Program-made: the position numbers and the translations under genes
Notes under the pieces: generated by a model
What the model saw: the letters and a program-made list of their open reading frames with translations, nothing else
What the model was told of the DNA's origin: nothing
Databases searched by the model: none
NCBI GenBank assembly: GCA_037903355.1
Contig: JBAJFE010000004.1
Span: forward strand, 806,001 to 870,000
DNA length: 64,000 nt
Direction of reading: 5' to 3'
From: Trichuris trichiura
Lineage: Eukaryota > Nematoda > Enoplea > Trichinellida > Trichuridae
Shown here: piece after piece, positions 22,804 to 35,319 of the stretch
Layout: every line of letters begins with the position of its first letter
How positions within the stretch are numbered: position 1 is the stretch's first letter

Positions 22804-25728
22804 TTAGTTCCTAATTGATGTACTGATATTGGCTGCCCTGCTTGAGACGCTGTGAGGAAATTCTTGTTCTTTTTTCCTTTCACGGTAGTGCTGGAGCAAA
22901 GCAATGAAGGAGACGACGATTGTCCCAATAATTAAAATAGCAAAGCAGACTTTTCCCAAAATAGCATATGTCAGCTCGAACTCGAATTCTAAAACTTTTG
23001 TAATGCATTTGTGAAAAAGTTTGGCACGAGGCACTGACTTCAGTATTGCCATCTCGTGAGCATATGATTTCTTTATGCGACACGAAAGAGCAATGGAAAA
23101 TGCTAACATGCAAATGTAACAGCTGCTCTTTGCACAAGTGCAAAAGCAGAATAGAAAAATTTCATAAACTAGCATAATTAACGATGTGGCAGTATTTTTA
23201 ACTACGCATCTTCTTATGACTCCCTTTTTTTCAACAAAGATAACAGTCTTGAAGCTGTTATTTATTTGCTGGGATGATTGTTTGTAATGACGAATATATT
23301 CCGTTATAAAATAAAATGCATTAAGGCTCTCAATGTTTTAATAATGTGCAACTTTAATCATTCAAAATGTCGTCAGCATTGTTTCAGTGCAGTCTGTTTT
23401 GTCACAGGCTTAAATTGAACGTGAAAAGGAAAGTACTGACAGCTTCATAGAGCAAAGGTTGGTGCTTTCGTTACCTTTTACTCATATGTGCCCCTTTCCT
23501 TCCAGTCAGGTAATGTCGCTGTATTTTCAGGCATTAAACCAACTACAGCGTAGAAATTGCGCCAACAAACAAAAACCTAACCGTCAACATGGATTATTGA
23601 TTGGTGAGCGAGCTTGCAAACATTACTATGTTCTGCCTACAATGATACTTTAGACAAAAGTACCTGAATACTATTAGCATTAATACAATGCTTATGGTAT
23701 TGAAGACGGAATGCTTCTTAACGGGACAATTACCACCATTACCACCATTGCTGACGACGGGACAAGGTTAGTCCCGAAAGCTACGAGCTACGAACTGTTT
23801 AAGTACTTGTTCTGTATTTTTCTTTAATAATTGCTCATCCATCCGTTGATAGGGCATTTGCTTCGGTTTAATTTCAGAACCCATCAACGGGCAAGAAAAC
23901 ATACCGTATAAAGTAGTGATGAAAATTCTTATGGTAATTTCTATTTGCCAAAAACATAATTCAGGCTTAATTCTGGTTCATGAACTCCTTAAAAGGCTGC
24001 AAGCATGTTCAGTTTAACTATTACTGCCTGAAAGAGCGTTTTCTCTTCTATTTGATAATTTGTTTGCACTGTTAAGCATTTTCCTAAATCACGCAATTAA
24101 AAAATCTCAGTCCAGTAGGTTTAAATGCTTTTTGTAACTGGTAGAAACAAATAACTGGACCTTCCTTCATTGAAGCAGAACCAAGGCGGTAATGCTGCAC
24201 CTTTGACTTCCGTTAACTGTAAAAATTCAGTCTTGAATACTGTACATGCAGTGAGCTTAATAAGCACACTTTATCGTTCAGGCTGATTAATGTTGAAAAT
24301 CTATCTTTTCGCAAAATGTTTTTTTTAGTAAAATTATTATCTATGGAATCAACCTGTTGGTTAGTTGACGGAAAATATATTATTGATGGAATTCATTTTT
24401 TTCCTTCTCAGCTCAGACAATGAAAATAGGACAAACTTAACCCCAAAGTTTGAGAAGCGCAATGGATACATAGAACCAACTTGTCGTGGAATAAAAAATG
24501 AAGTCTAATCACTATATTCGGTGCATACGCCTATTTCGCCACGTAAAGTTGAATAGCAGTAACTGCACAGAAACACTGCTTGTTTGTAGCATGGCTCATA
24601 AGCAATAATGTAGCAGTCCGACGTGAGAGTTCAGTAAGGGAACAATTCCTGCCGTTACTACCACATTATTTGCTCTATCAGTACTCTACATGAATGAAAA
24701 TGTGCGTAACAAAAATTCTGTTGTCATAATGAAGCCAACCTTCTAGGCCTATAGCATACTGGCAGTGCTGTCCTGTAAATTCCGAAAGGCAAACGCATGA
24801 GTAGCTGCCGTACGAATTGAGGCACTCGCCACCATTGACACACGGGAGGCCCAAGCATTCGTCAACATCTGAACAGCAAAATAAAAATACCAATTCGGCA
24901 TAACGTGATGGAATCATTGCCCGCAATAACCGATCATACGCTGAGTAGTAATTGTGCGAATAGCGAAATTGTTTAAATCGCCTCAGAAACAAAAAATGCT
25001 GCTGTAATTTGAAAAATGGATTATTGAATTTATCAGTGAAGTGAGACAATGCTATTAACACAATTTTTTGATTGGTAATAACAGACGTCACCTTCGTCGC
25101 AGTTTTTACCCCTGTAACCAGGAATACAATCGCACTTAAAGCCACCTTCAGTGCTTCTGCAGGTTCCTTTGTTTCGGCAGCGAGAACGTTGGCATTCTTC
25201 CAAATCTATTATGCAAAACTTCTTGTATTGGTTAGATTAAATTCTGTTCATTTCTGGTATGTTATGCAAACAAACATGATGCAGTCTTGTACGAAAAAAT
25301 CTTATCCCATCAAAGCTAATTAGTACTCATTGAATTTCAAAGAACGTGCATTGCAAGAGTTTAGAAAACGTAATAAGTCGCTCTATTTCAAATTAAGCTT
25401 TTCTTCCCAACTGACTTACCCATTTCACAGTTTCTTCCGGTAAACTTTGGGACGCATGTGCATTCATAGTACGCTTTTTTATTATGGCATGTCCCACCAT
25501 TCATGCAAGGCGTGCTCTGACACTCGTCAATGTCTAATAAATGCGATGTACTTTTAAGACGAAAAATTGCGTCTGAATAAAGTTATTATGACTTCATTTC
25601 AAAATGTGAAGCTGATGCTGATCTAACGGCAACTGATCTTTCATGTCAGCCAACCTGATGAAGAGAATATGCTTTTTATTATGAGCACAGGCTTAAATCA
25701 TTCGGAATATTTTAAATTTGAACCGGAA

Positions 25729-25782
<54 letters not shown>

Positions 25783-28700
25783 TACTACTACTGCTACTGT
25801 TATTATTCCTATAAGTAATAATAAAATATTCCAGTCACTAAGCACAGCTTCTCACCGTCAGTGCAATTCTTCCCTGTATAACCTGGAATGCATCCACACT
25901 CATAATCTCCAGGTGTAGTATTGATGCAAATTCCTTTGTTTCGACAAGGTAAATATCGGCACTTGTCCATATCTATTGAAGAATACATTTTGCACTGGCT
26001 AGGTTACATAACTGCTTAACTTTTGGTATACCATGTTCGCAATTATGATGTCCTCTTATCTACGAAAACTTTGTGCATAATGTTTTTACCTGTTCACGGA
26101 ATAATACATATTAAATCTCAACACTCGTCCGGCTACAGACAAGGCGCTTTGCGTGAACTTCAAGAAGTAAGTTAATTCCAATTTTGCTTTCAGTATTCGC
26201 CAAGCAGAACTTGCTTACCAAATTCGCAGTTTTTCCCCGTGAATTTTGGGGCACATGTGCACTCGTAACTACCTTCGTTGTTACGGCACGTGCCACCGTT
26301 TTTGCAAGGAAGGCTCTCGCATTCGTCGATATCTAATGAATAGGGACAGCTTTACTCCAAAAAAATTCTATATCAAGCAGTATAATTTCTTGGTTTTAAA
26401 TCTTAATGCTTTCTGTGTGATGCCTCAGCAGCTGTTGCTTTGCAGTGTCAATAAGGCAGTTTTTATTGACAGAAAGAACCTGTCGCTTGCAAAACATTTT
26501 ATATTTTACTGTCAGTATTCTAGACCTAGAATTATGCGCACCGGAAATTTTATTAACACCCTGACTGAGCTTGAACACATTTTTGAGCAATGTGTTTCAT
26601 CATATAGGCTTGTATGCCTAAGGAACCTTTGTAATAACGTAAAATGTAGACCGCAGCTTTGAAAGGATAAAGCACATCCCGTCGTCAGCGAACTCGCAAG
26701 TTTTTTTTATTCCAAATAGGAAAAGCTTCAGCGGAACTGAACCAATTTTCGTTTCGCTGACAACGAGGCGTAAAAAACCTTGAAAATTTTCTGTGCGGTT
26801 TTGCAACTACAGTAGAACCTCTGAAGTTGACCACCTCTCTATGTCGGCCACCTCCTTAAGTTGACTGAATTTTGACCACTTGGTTGGTCTGCACGTTAAT
26901 AATATAATATACCCACAGCCTCTTATGTTGACCACCTCCTATGTTGACCAGTTTTTCCCAGTCCCTTAGGTGGTCAACTTATGGAGGTTCTACTGTACTA
27001 TTAAAACGTTTGCTTGCAAACGAACCAAAGCTATACAAAAAAGGAAAAGAAGTGAAACTTTCAGAACTCGTTAAAGAAAACTGCGTACTCGAAGTTATCT
27101 TAATGCTAATGAAACGCTTTGCTTGCCAACCAAGGCATCTCACCTTCAGTGCAGTTTTTCCCTGTGTAACCGGCAATGCATTCACACTTAAATCCACCTT
27201 TAGTGTGTGTGCGTGTTCCTTTGTTCTGGCACTGTGTATGTTGGCATTCGTTCAAATCTATTATGCAAAAAAGTTCATGCGTTGATTAGGCTAGTTAACC
27301 TCTTTTGATACGCACTGCGAGTAAGCGGATGTCCTTATACACATGAAAGCTTTTCAATTTTAGCTTAGGTCAGCCTGCCACCCTACGGAATTGAAATATC
27401 ATCAAGAAGCGCTTTATTAGAAGATATGTACCCTCACAGCCGGTCGCTGTACTGTGCCTTAAAATTGCTGAAGACAGAAACAGACAGCTCCTGGAAGCTT
27501 CGATGTATCCGCTACACGCTAACGAGGATTAAACCGTTTTTAACCTATATACATATAAGAAGCGCTGTATGAGAACATTGAAAAGCAACTTGTTCTCTCA
27601 AGTTCAGTCTGAATTTTGCTTTCATGCTTTACTGGTCAAAACTCGGTTTACCAATGTCGCAGTTTTTTCCTGTGAATCCCGGGGCGCATGTGCATTCATA
27701 GTCAGCTTCTTTGTTATGACATGTTCCTCCGTTTTTGCAAGGCATGCTCGCACACTCGTCAATATCTAGTAGATGTGAACAACACTATTACATTAGTTCT
27801 GATCAGCAGCTTTATTATTCATGGTTTCAAATACTAACATATTAGGTTGCTAGGATAAAGGCAGTTCATCAGTGGCAGCTAACTTGGATGGCAAAAACAT
27901 ACTTATCAAAACAAAGACACGCAGCGTTCGGAACGTTCATCGTTTAGAGATTACTGCTCTTGTAAATTTTTTGCTCAGCATGCTGCCTGAGAAAAAAGTA
28001 TGGGCGCATATTTTGCATCCTTATTACTTTCACTAAATTAATACAAACAGTAAGGCAGAAACGATTGCCTTAGTATTGTTAACGTGCTCTGGTTTGTTAT
28101 GATAATAACAGCATCTCACCTTCAGTGCAGTCCTTTCCGGTGTATCCAGGAATGCATTCGCACTTAAAGCCACCTTTACCGCTGCTTGACAGCATTATTT
28201 TGTTTCGGCAGTATTGACATTCATCCACATCTATTATGCAAAAATTATTTTATTGACCAATCTAACCGACCGCTTTGTTGTTTTGTGTAGTGCGTGTACG
28301 CAGACTTTTATCATGCATAAAAAATTATTCTGCATTTAATTTTCAAGAGTCACAAGTTTCCAATACCGCAGTTTTTGCCTGTGAATCCTGGCATACATGT
28401 GCATTCATAGGCAGCTTCTTTGTTGTGACATGTCCCGCCATTCTTGCAGGGTATGCTGCGACACTCATCAATATCTATTAAGTATGAACAACTTTAACAT
28501 GAAAAATCACCACTCAAAAACATTATGATTGTGCATTGTTTTGGCGTTAGCATAACAGGAGTTGGCCAGTCGAAGCAGCTAAGCCTGACGTATCTATTCT
28601 TTAGAGGAAACGTACACTAGTAATATTAATGAGTGATTAATGTTCAGTTTACTATTTTCTGTGTTGAACTATTACCTACGGAGCATTCAGGGCCAGTATA

Positions 28701-31700
28701 ACCAGGGGTGCATTCGCATTGATAACTTCCGTTAACAGCAGTGCATGTCCCGTTATTGCCACAGGGGAAACCAGCGCATTTATCAATAGCTGCTCAACAG
28801 ATTAGCAGTGGAATAAGATTTGGAGATAAGGAGCGAAAATGATTAAACGAAATACATTGAGCAACAGATTTTGTTTCGCCTTTTTCTAAGCTGTGAGATT
28901 GATACTCTCACGTTATTTAAAACTTTTGAACGGCTAATAATCAAATTCAGAGTAAGGATAAATAAAACAGGCAGGTGAGGGTTGGTGAGGCATACCATTC
29001 ACCATACCTGAATATACATTACGGTAGGCATGTAACTTGCAAATCAGTTATCCCTCTGTTCCCAGAATTTTTCGTTGTTCAAACGTGCTCATGGCAAGCC
29101 CAGTTTAGACCACGAAGTTTCATTGTATGTGGTGATTGAAATGAAAATGAACGATTCATTAATGTTAGATCAATCTTCGCCTAGCAAATTAATCTCTTAT
29201 TCATTTATCAAAGTAAAAGATTAGCTCAGCCATGCAAAGCTAAACAAAAGCATTAACATTACTGAGCAACGGACTAATACCTTTGCCATCGAGTGCGTAA
29301 TAAGACGGTCCGTTCCCGGTTAAAGTATTACTTGAATAATGTTTATACGTTTTTATGAAAAGCACACTCACTTTCGCGGCATATTTTTCCCTTAGTTTCT
29401 GGATCGCAAAGACAAGAATAGTTGCCGTGCTTATCAGAACATGTGGCATTTGGCTTGCAAAGGTAATCGCGGCACTCATCGCTATCTGTTAATGTTAGAT
29501 GGCATGGCGCATTTGGAAAGAAGCATCTTGAGCATGAATGCTTACCTTGTGAACAGTTTTTTTGGGCAGTTCCATTTTTGCAAACGCATGAATAACTGCC
29601 ATTAATATCTAAGCAGGTTCCATTGTTCACGCATGGAAAGCTGAGGCATTTGCATATTTGCAGCTGCGAACGAGCGGTTTGATTAAAGGAGGTGGTTACG
29701 TTCTCTGAGCAGTTTTGTCCGGTAAATCCGGGGCCACAAGGGCACCTTTGTCCTCCCCTTGTGTCCATGCATGAACTAACATTCATGCAAGGGTATTTAC
29801 CACATCCGTCTAAGTCTATTACAGGCTTGCATCATGAGTCAGCCAGCTTCGGCAACTTTAGCCAACCTATGGAACAGTGTGGGCCACTGAATCCTGCCAT
29901 GCATTCACACGAATAACTGCCATTACTTTTAAAGCAAGTTCCCCCATTAAAGCAAGGATTATGTAAGCATTCATCCATGTCTAAGGTATGATGGAAGTTG
30001 AACTCAGTAGCTCAGTTGTTACTTCGAAGTCTGTTTACCTTCGGAGCAGTTCCGCCCTGTAAATCCGGGCGTGCAGTTGAAAGTATAGGCGCCTTCCGGG
30101 TTACTGCACTCGCCAGTAATGTTGCATAGTCGTTCATCACTTCCTAAAACTAAGAGCATCCTTTTAAGGCAACCGAAACGAGTCGCCAGTTCGTAATTAT
30201 CGAATATGGATAAGTATTTTTGCCTCGCGGTTTTGGGTCATTTGTAAAGCCTTGATTCAAGGCTTTTACTAAAACATTCCCTCAACTTTACGACGAAGAC
30301 AAATTTGCAATTATGTTTTTGTTTTAACTAGCTGCGAGCTCTTATTCAACTAATTACTAATGTCAGTGTGTTCTAAGAACATGCTGTTCTAAAAATTTTT
30401 GATTGTTGATAAACCTATCAGCTCTTTGTGCCATCAAATTTATCTTCACAATGATTTTAAAGACTTGCTCTTCGTAACGGGATGTTAGGATTTAATGAAT
30501 TTGCTAGCCTTTATTTTACGGTAACATGTTTTTGGAAGAAAATCAGGAAAGAAAGCTACGGAATTTCTCTGCGTATTAAATGGAATGCACAGACTGGGAT
30601 ACCCGCCCTTATTTCTTAACCCAACTTGCTGAGTTTAAAGTAGAACTTGCGAATCAGTATGCGGTAGCAGAAGAGAGGGAGGTGACGTGCGCGAGTTGGA
30701 AAGAAGCTCTCCTGTGCAGTTGTTTGAAATTGTGCGTTTCGTCTCGTTCTTGGTAACAAATAAAAGTGTCTCAAAAAAATGTCCTCCGATGGCGTGCGGA
30801 GAAGGCAGAACGCGGCTGGATAATTTGTAACATTCCGCCTGATCTGCAAACTGTCGGAGGAGACTTTTTTCGAGACGCCTTTATTTTCTGTTGAAAATGA
30901 AATGAAATGTACGATCTCAAGCAACTGTGCAGGAAAATTTGCTCCAAACCCGCTCTCATTACCTCCTTTCTTCTTCTACCGTATTCTGATTCGCAAGTTC
31001 CACTAACAGGTCGGCGAATTAAGCTACGAGAATGAAGCGAGACCCCAGTCTTTACTTGAAGATAAAATATAATAATATGAAAGCCTACACCATCGCTAAA
31101 AAACGCCTTATATTTTTTTACTTACCATTTTCACAATACTTGCCAGTGAATCCCGGCTTGCACACGCAATTGAAACTTCCTGGAGTATTTTGGCAATAAG
31201 CTGTATGATTACTGCAATTGTCTTGCTTGCTTTCACATTCGTTGACATCTTTAAGGCCATCTCAAATGACGGTAGATCAAATCAGCCTTTGAATTACCAA
31301 TATCGCAGAAGTCCCCACTCCATCCTTCATTGCATATGCACTTGTATGATGCAAAGGTGTCGACGCAAATAGCGCTATTGTTGCATCTGTGGTTTCCGTG
31401 TACAACTGTCACATTTTCCATGGTAGACTCTGAACTTTGACGATAAGTATTGAAAGATCATAAGTGAGGATTCACCTGAGGCTATGGTTGAATTCGCGTG
31501 GCAGTCCAAATATCGGTAGCTCATTTCCTGTCCGTACATCTTTTCGCTGCATTCGTTCGAATCTGAATATCAGCGTGAGTTGAATAAACATATTCAGCAT
31601 TCAAAAAAGTTACACGGCGTAACACTATTTATATAAATTTTGCAATCCAGAAAAGTGGTGGCAGAGGAAACATGTTCATTGATCGCGCCTTGTCTAAAAC

Positions 31701-33678
31701 ATCAGCATTCCAATTTTAGTCTAAATTATGCCATTGTTCTTAATCTCGTATATAATGTCAATGAGTATCAGTAAATGGCTAAACTTCTATTAGCATAAGC
31801 GTAGAGAAGATTCTGGAATATGAACTCTTTGTGGGATAATTACATCCTTCCTAATAAATTGTTCCTTTCTTTGAGCTTTCTAGCTGGTGACCAAAGGTGA
31901 GAAATATCGCATATTAAGAAGACGCTTAAGCTTATGCTCTTTCCGCAGCGCTATTACACTACCAGCGGAACGTCTTCAGTTTTATATTTTTTTAAACTGA
32001 TTAATTGAATACTTTAACCTAATGACCAAGTCAGTCAGCTGTTTTTCCGTTTCTCAAAAAAATAGAGAGTTATCAGAATTGTGGAAATCAGTATGTTGTT
32101 TTTACCTTTAACCTGAAAATGCCAGTGAGTTATTTCCATTAGAAAATTTTTGTCAGCTTTTGTAAGTTACACCCGTCTTTTAAATCTAACTAAACTATGT
32201 GTAAGGACGTAAACTAAGGGAACCTGTTAACGGATTGACAGGTAAATACGCTACAGTTTTAAGATAAAACCGTTTTTCGGTGTGCGTAAAGTTTTATTAG
32301 CATATGCGCATGGATAGGCTCTTCAACCTTTCACAGTGCTGTAACCAGGTGGGCATTCCTTCTTGCTCATTCTGATTAGAGTTAGAATCCCGAAAATCAG
32401 AATCCTGACAGGCCAGAATTACGGATGACCTAAAATCCCGAATGGGCGTAATCTTGAATACGTCAAAAATGTTCTGTAAAGTCTGGCCTTGCGGTAGTTG
32501 TGCATTGGCATCTTCTAGATAAAAAATATACTTGGGCAGACCCGTTATTATGCGGGCATTGTTTTTTAGATCACCAACTTCAGACAAGACCAACATAATA
32601 ACTTCTCTGCTGAAATACATTCCCTATGTGGAAGATGCCAGTGTAGAACTTCAAAAAAGCCACACTTTGTGGTGCATCTTCACCTTATTCGTGATTCTGG
32701 CCTCCAACGATCTTAATCATATGCCTATAACGTGCTTTTCGCTGCGTGTGGGCTACACGACCCTGCAACTGCGTTTACAATAAAGTAAGTACCTAATTGG
32801 CAATTTCGTCCTTTCAGGTTGAATTTGCATGAGGCGCAAACTTTGTACGTCTTGCCAGCAACATTACGCGATTCAAATTTTTCACAAAATTTCTTTACCT
32901 CCTCATGCTCGCACAAAACGACTCTGTAACCAGTTTCCTGAGCTCCTTCAAAAATTGATTTCCCAACCTTGTCAATGTAAAATATCCCACTAATTGGCGA
33001 ATGGGCCATGTATATTTTGTCCATATTTTCTTTCATCCTGTTTCGCAGGATAAACTTTAGCATTGTCACGTTTTGAAAAAGTGCCCCATCCTCAGGCGAA
33101 ACAATTTCGCCCGTTTTGATTGTGTGGGTTAATGTGCTGATATTCGGCATCATGTGATCCTGATATGCAATGCTGATTTGGTTTTTACTTCGGCTAATAT
33201 TCATACAGTGAATTACTATGCCGTTAACAACAGTAGGCAATTGATATTCCTCAGCCTTTTCAATTTCCTGAGGACGACACCATTGCGGTTGACTGAAGTT
33301 ATCTTTAATGCCCTTGACGCGTAGCGCTTTTCTATGTAAATACTCAGCCAAAAAAGTAAATTGGTAAGTTGAATAATCTATTGGAATTTTCCATCCCACC
33401 GGACGCCCAATGGGCCAGGAGTCCAAGCATGCTCTCTGGACGGAAAATTCTTTGGTATCTTGTATATGCATAATGGCAAGGGAGCATGGAGGATGAATTG
33501 ATCCACTCTTTGCATTGAGCGTTTCCAACAACTGCAGTACGTCGCGTGCACTTGCATTAGTATGGTTCAGGACTGCCGGTGACACAAATTCGAGTATTGT
33601 CAAGATGCAGAGAGCCCACAGTTTGAACATCACTAACTGTAATGAGAAGGGCCTTACCAGCTTTTGCAATGTTCGCAT
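22804..33678 (-). CDS. Gene C: large type I membrane protein with 17 EGF-like modules
   Basis: Nineteen exons on the minus strand: 33678-32793, 31562-31476, 31429-31298, 31248-31126, 30143-30039, 29980-29867, 29815-29546, 29485-29372, 28789-28676, 28474-28367, 28230-28120, 27765-27652, 27257-27144, 26332-26219, 25972-25856, 25533-25420, 25205-25092, 24868-24740 and 22988-22804. All junctions are phase 1 and the 3165 nt close in frame (1054 residues, or 1038 from the seventeenth codon, M-F-K-L-W, which better starts the signal peptide). Exon 1 carries the family ectodomain, exon 2 is D-S-N-E-C, and exons 3-18 are EGF-like (exon 7 holds two). The last exon has one transmembrane helix and a 30-residue tail. 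Exons 10-17 alternate two types, suggesting repeated duplication of an exon pair. Most EGFs fit O-fucose and several O-glucose consensus sites as in Notch. Exon 5 is a degenerate EGF. Function unknown. Confidence 0.78.
23751..23791 (+). ncRNA. Hammerhead-ribozyme-like motif, stem II variant
   Basis: CTGACGA, C, stem GGGAC/GTCCC around an AAGGTTA loop, GAAA, then GCT-ACG-AGC-T forming a compact stem III followed by a U-A cleavage-type dinucleotide. Relative to other copies the variable core position 7 is C, and stem II shows a compensatory U-A to A-U swap. It is in the last intron of gene C, antisense to it. Confidence 0.6.
25727..25784. repeat. ATT microsatellite
   Basis: About 18 tandem ATT units followed by a few ACT/TGC variants, in the intron between exons 15 and 16 of gene C. 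Confidence 0.95.
26810..26995. mobile_element. pogo/Tigger-type MITE
   Basis: Termini CAGTAGAACCTC...GAGGTTCTACTG are inverted and flanked by TA on both sides (26808-26809, 26996-26997), the hallmark of Tc1-mariner/pogo transposons. About 185 bp, non-coding. Its right 70 bp closely matches the right end of the larger element at 50786-51467, which is the likely autonomous relative. It sits in the intron between exons 13 and 14 of gene C. Confidence 0.85.
32330..32780. repeat. Interspersed repeat with internal inverted arms, copy 2
   Basis: Similar to 19740-20050, with the block CTGTAAAGTCTGGC...GTTGTGCATTGGCATCTTCTAGATA and pairing arms around a 100-bp centre. It abuts the donor of gene C exon 1. 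Boundaries are approximate. Confidence 0.45.
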
Positions 33679-35319
33679 ATCACATTAACCATATTGTATT
33701 ATTCCCTGCTTATCCTTATGTCAATTCCCAAATCTCCTATAAGCATTTATAAGCCTCTATAAGCTTCTTCTAGCCAAAGCTCCTGTTACGCCTAGCTATG
33801 CTAAACGTTCATTTACAAATTCTTTACTTATTGAAGCGATAAGGCATAGGACAAGTCGCCACATTTAAAGTTATTTGATGCTACAGATATCCTTGTATTT
33901 TAGAGCAACTGCCATTAACTAATTAATGTAGCTAGAACCTGTGCAAGCCCATTAAGACGAAAACTTCAGTCTCGGTTAACATCCAGAATTCTAACAAGGA
34001 AGGCAAATTTGTGCATGTGCCTGTACCTGCATTATTTTTAACAACGGAGTAATTTAAAAAACGTATTACCCTCAGCGGATGTTATAGAACTGCCTAACTT
34101 TTATTAAAGTGTCGCTGTACTAACTTAATGGGATAGAAAATTAGTGTATTCAAGAATTATTAGAAAAATTGGCAAAATAATTGCACTGATTGCTTCTCCT
34201 TATTTCGGAACATTCTATGCTCGATTTGTGGTTCCAAGTACCGTACTTTTAAAAGATTTCCAAGTAAACGACAAAACTTATGCCAACGATGCTCGAGTAG
34301 AGTCAGCAGATAAAAGCAGTTGAACTATAATAAACTGGCTGATATTCAGGCTTTCAGCAGTTGCAAAACAGTGCCAACTAGTCGTTATCGTAAGGGGAAG
34401 TATAAATTGCAAAACGTCTATTTTAGCTATTCGAAAAATTTTTTTAGCATAACCCCAATTTTAAAATGAAAAGAAAGAATAAAAGTGAGTTCTAAAATTT
34501 GAACTTATATCCTGAAAATCACGATAGGCCGTTTTAACGTAAAAATACCGTTCATCAACTCACGAAACTTTTGTTGAATAGCTTCAGGCTAAGTCGTTTT
34601 CTGTAGAAGAAAATTATTATCGTACCAACCTTCAGCAACTTCGTCCTTTTCATCAGCGCGTCATGCTTGAGGTGTTGAATCAAGCGATGAATCGTTCACT
34701 TTAAAATCTTCAGGTTCAATAAGTTGCAGTGACAACTTCCGGAACTGCAACGTCTGAGTTACAAATGATCAAAGATAACATTGATACTTTATGGCAAAAA
34801 CCATTGCCAAATTTTCATTGGTGTCCTTCTGTTTCCAAGTAAACTGTTATTGTTGCCTGAAACGCACAAAGGACGGTTGTCTGCTTACTGTGACATAAAA
34901 AACCGGCAATCTGACCGGCGGGTGAGATGTGCAAAGTAGTTTTTTGTGTAGAGCATATTACAGATTAACTTTTAATCGGTAGTATAGCCTCTCATTGGCG
35001 AAGTCTTTTCAAACTGAAAATCCGGTTCACGCTAATAGTGCCAACTAAAGTTTCGCATTGTGAAAGATCCGTTTTAGAAATTTTAAAATGCAAAGGAATA
35101 TGCGCTACTAGAAGCAACTCATATCTCTCTTGACTGTGAGCCTGTCGGAAATGTTCCTCCTACCATAAGACATGATATTAACTTTTCATTATTCACTGTC
35201 CCGTAGTAGACTTGAGATTGTTGAAAAATTCAAAATTCTTATAGAGAACAAATCAGTACGATGTTGCGGCTAACCAAATTTTTTCTAGGCCACCTTAGTC
35301 GATCGTCTTTGTTGAACAC
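33679..35319. other. Shared head-to-head 5' region of genes C and D
   Basis: The starts of C (minus) and D (plus) face away from each other across 1.6 kb. No exon or clear core promoter motif is seen. The layout permits shared regulatory DNA, which is an inference. Confidence 0.4.

Noticed and set aside
22880..23143. Overlapping minus-strand frame of 87 codons
   Set aside because: It overlaps the gene C terminal exon in another frame and the membrane exon explains the region better.
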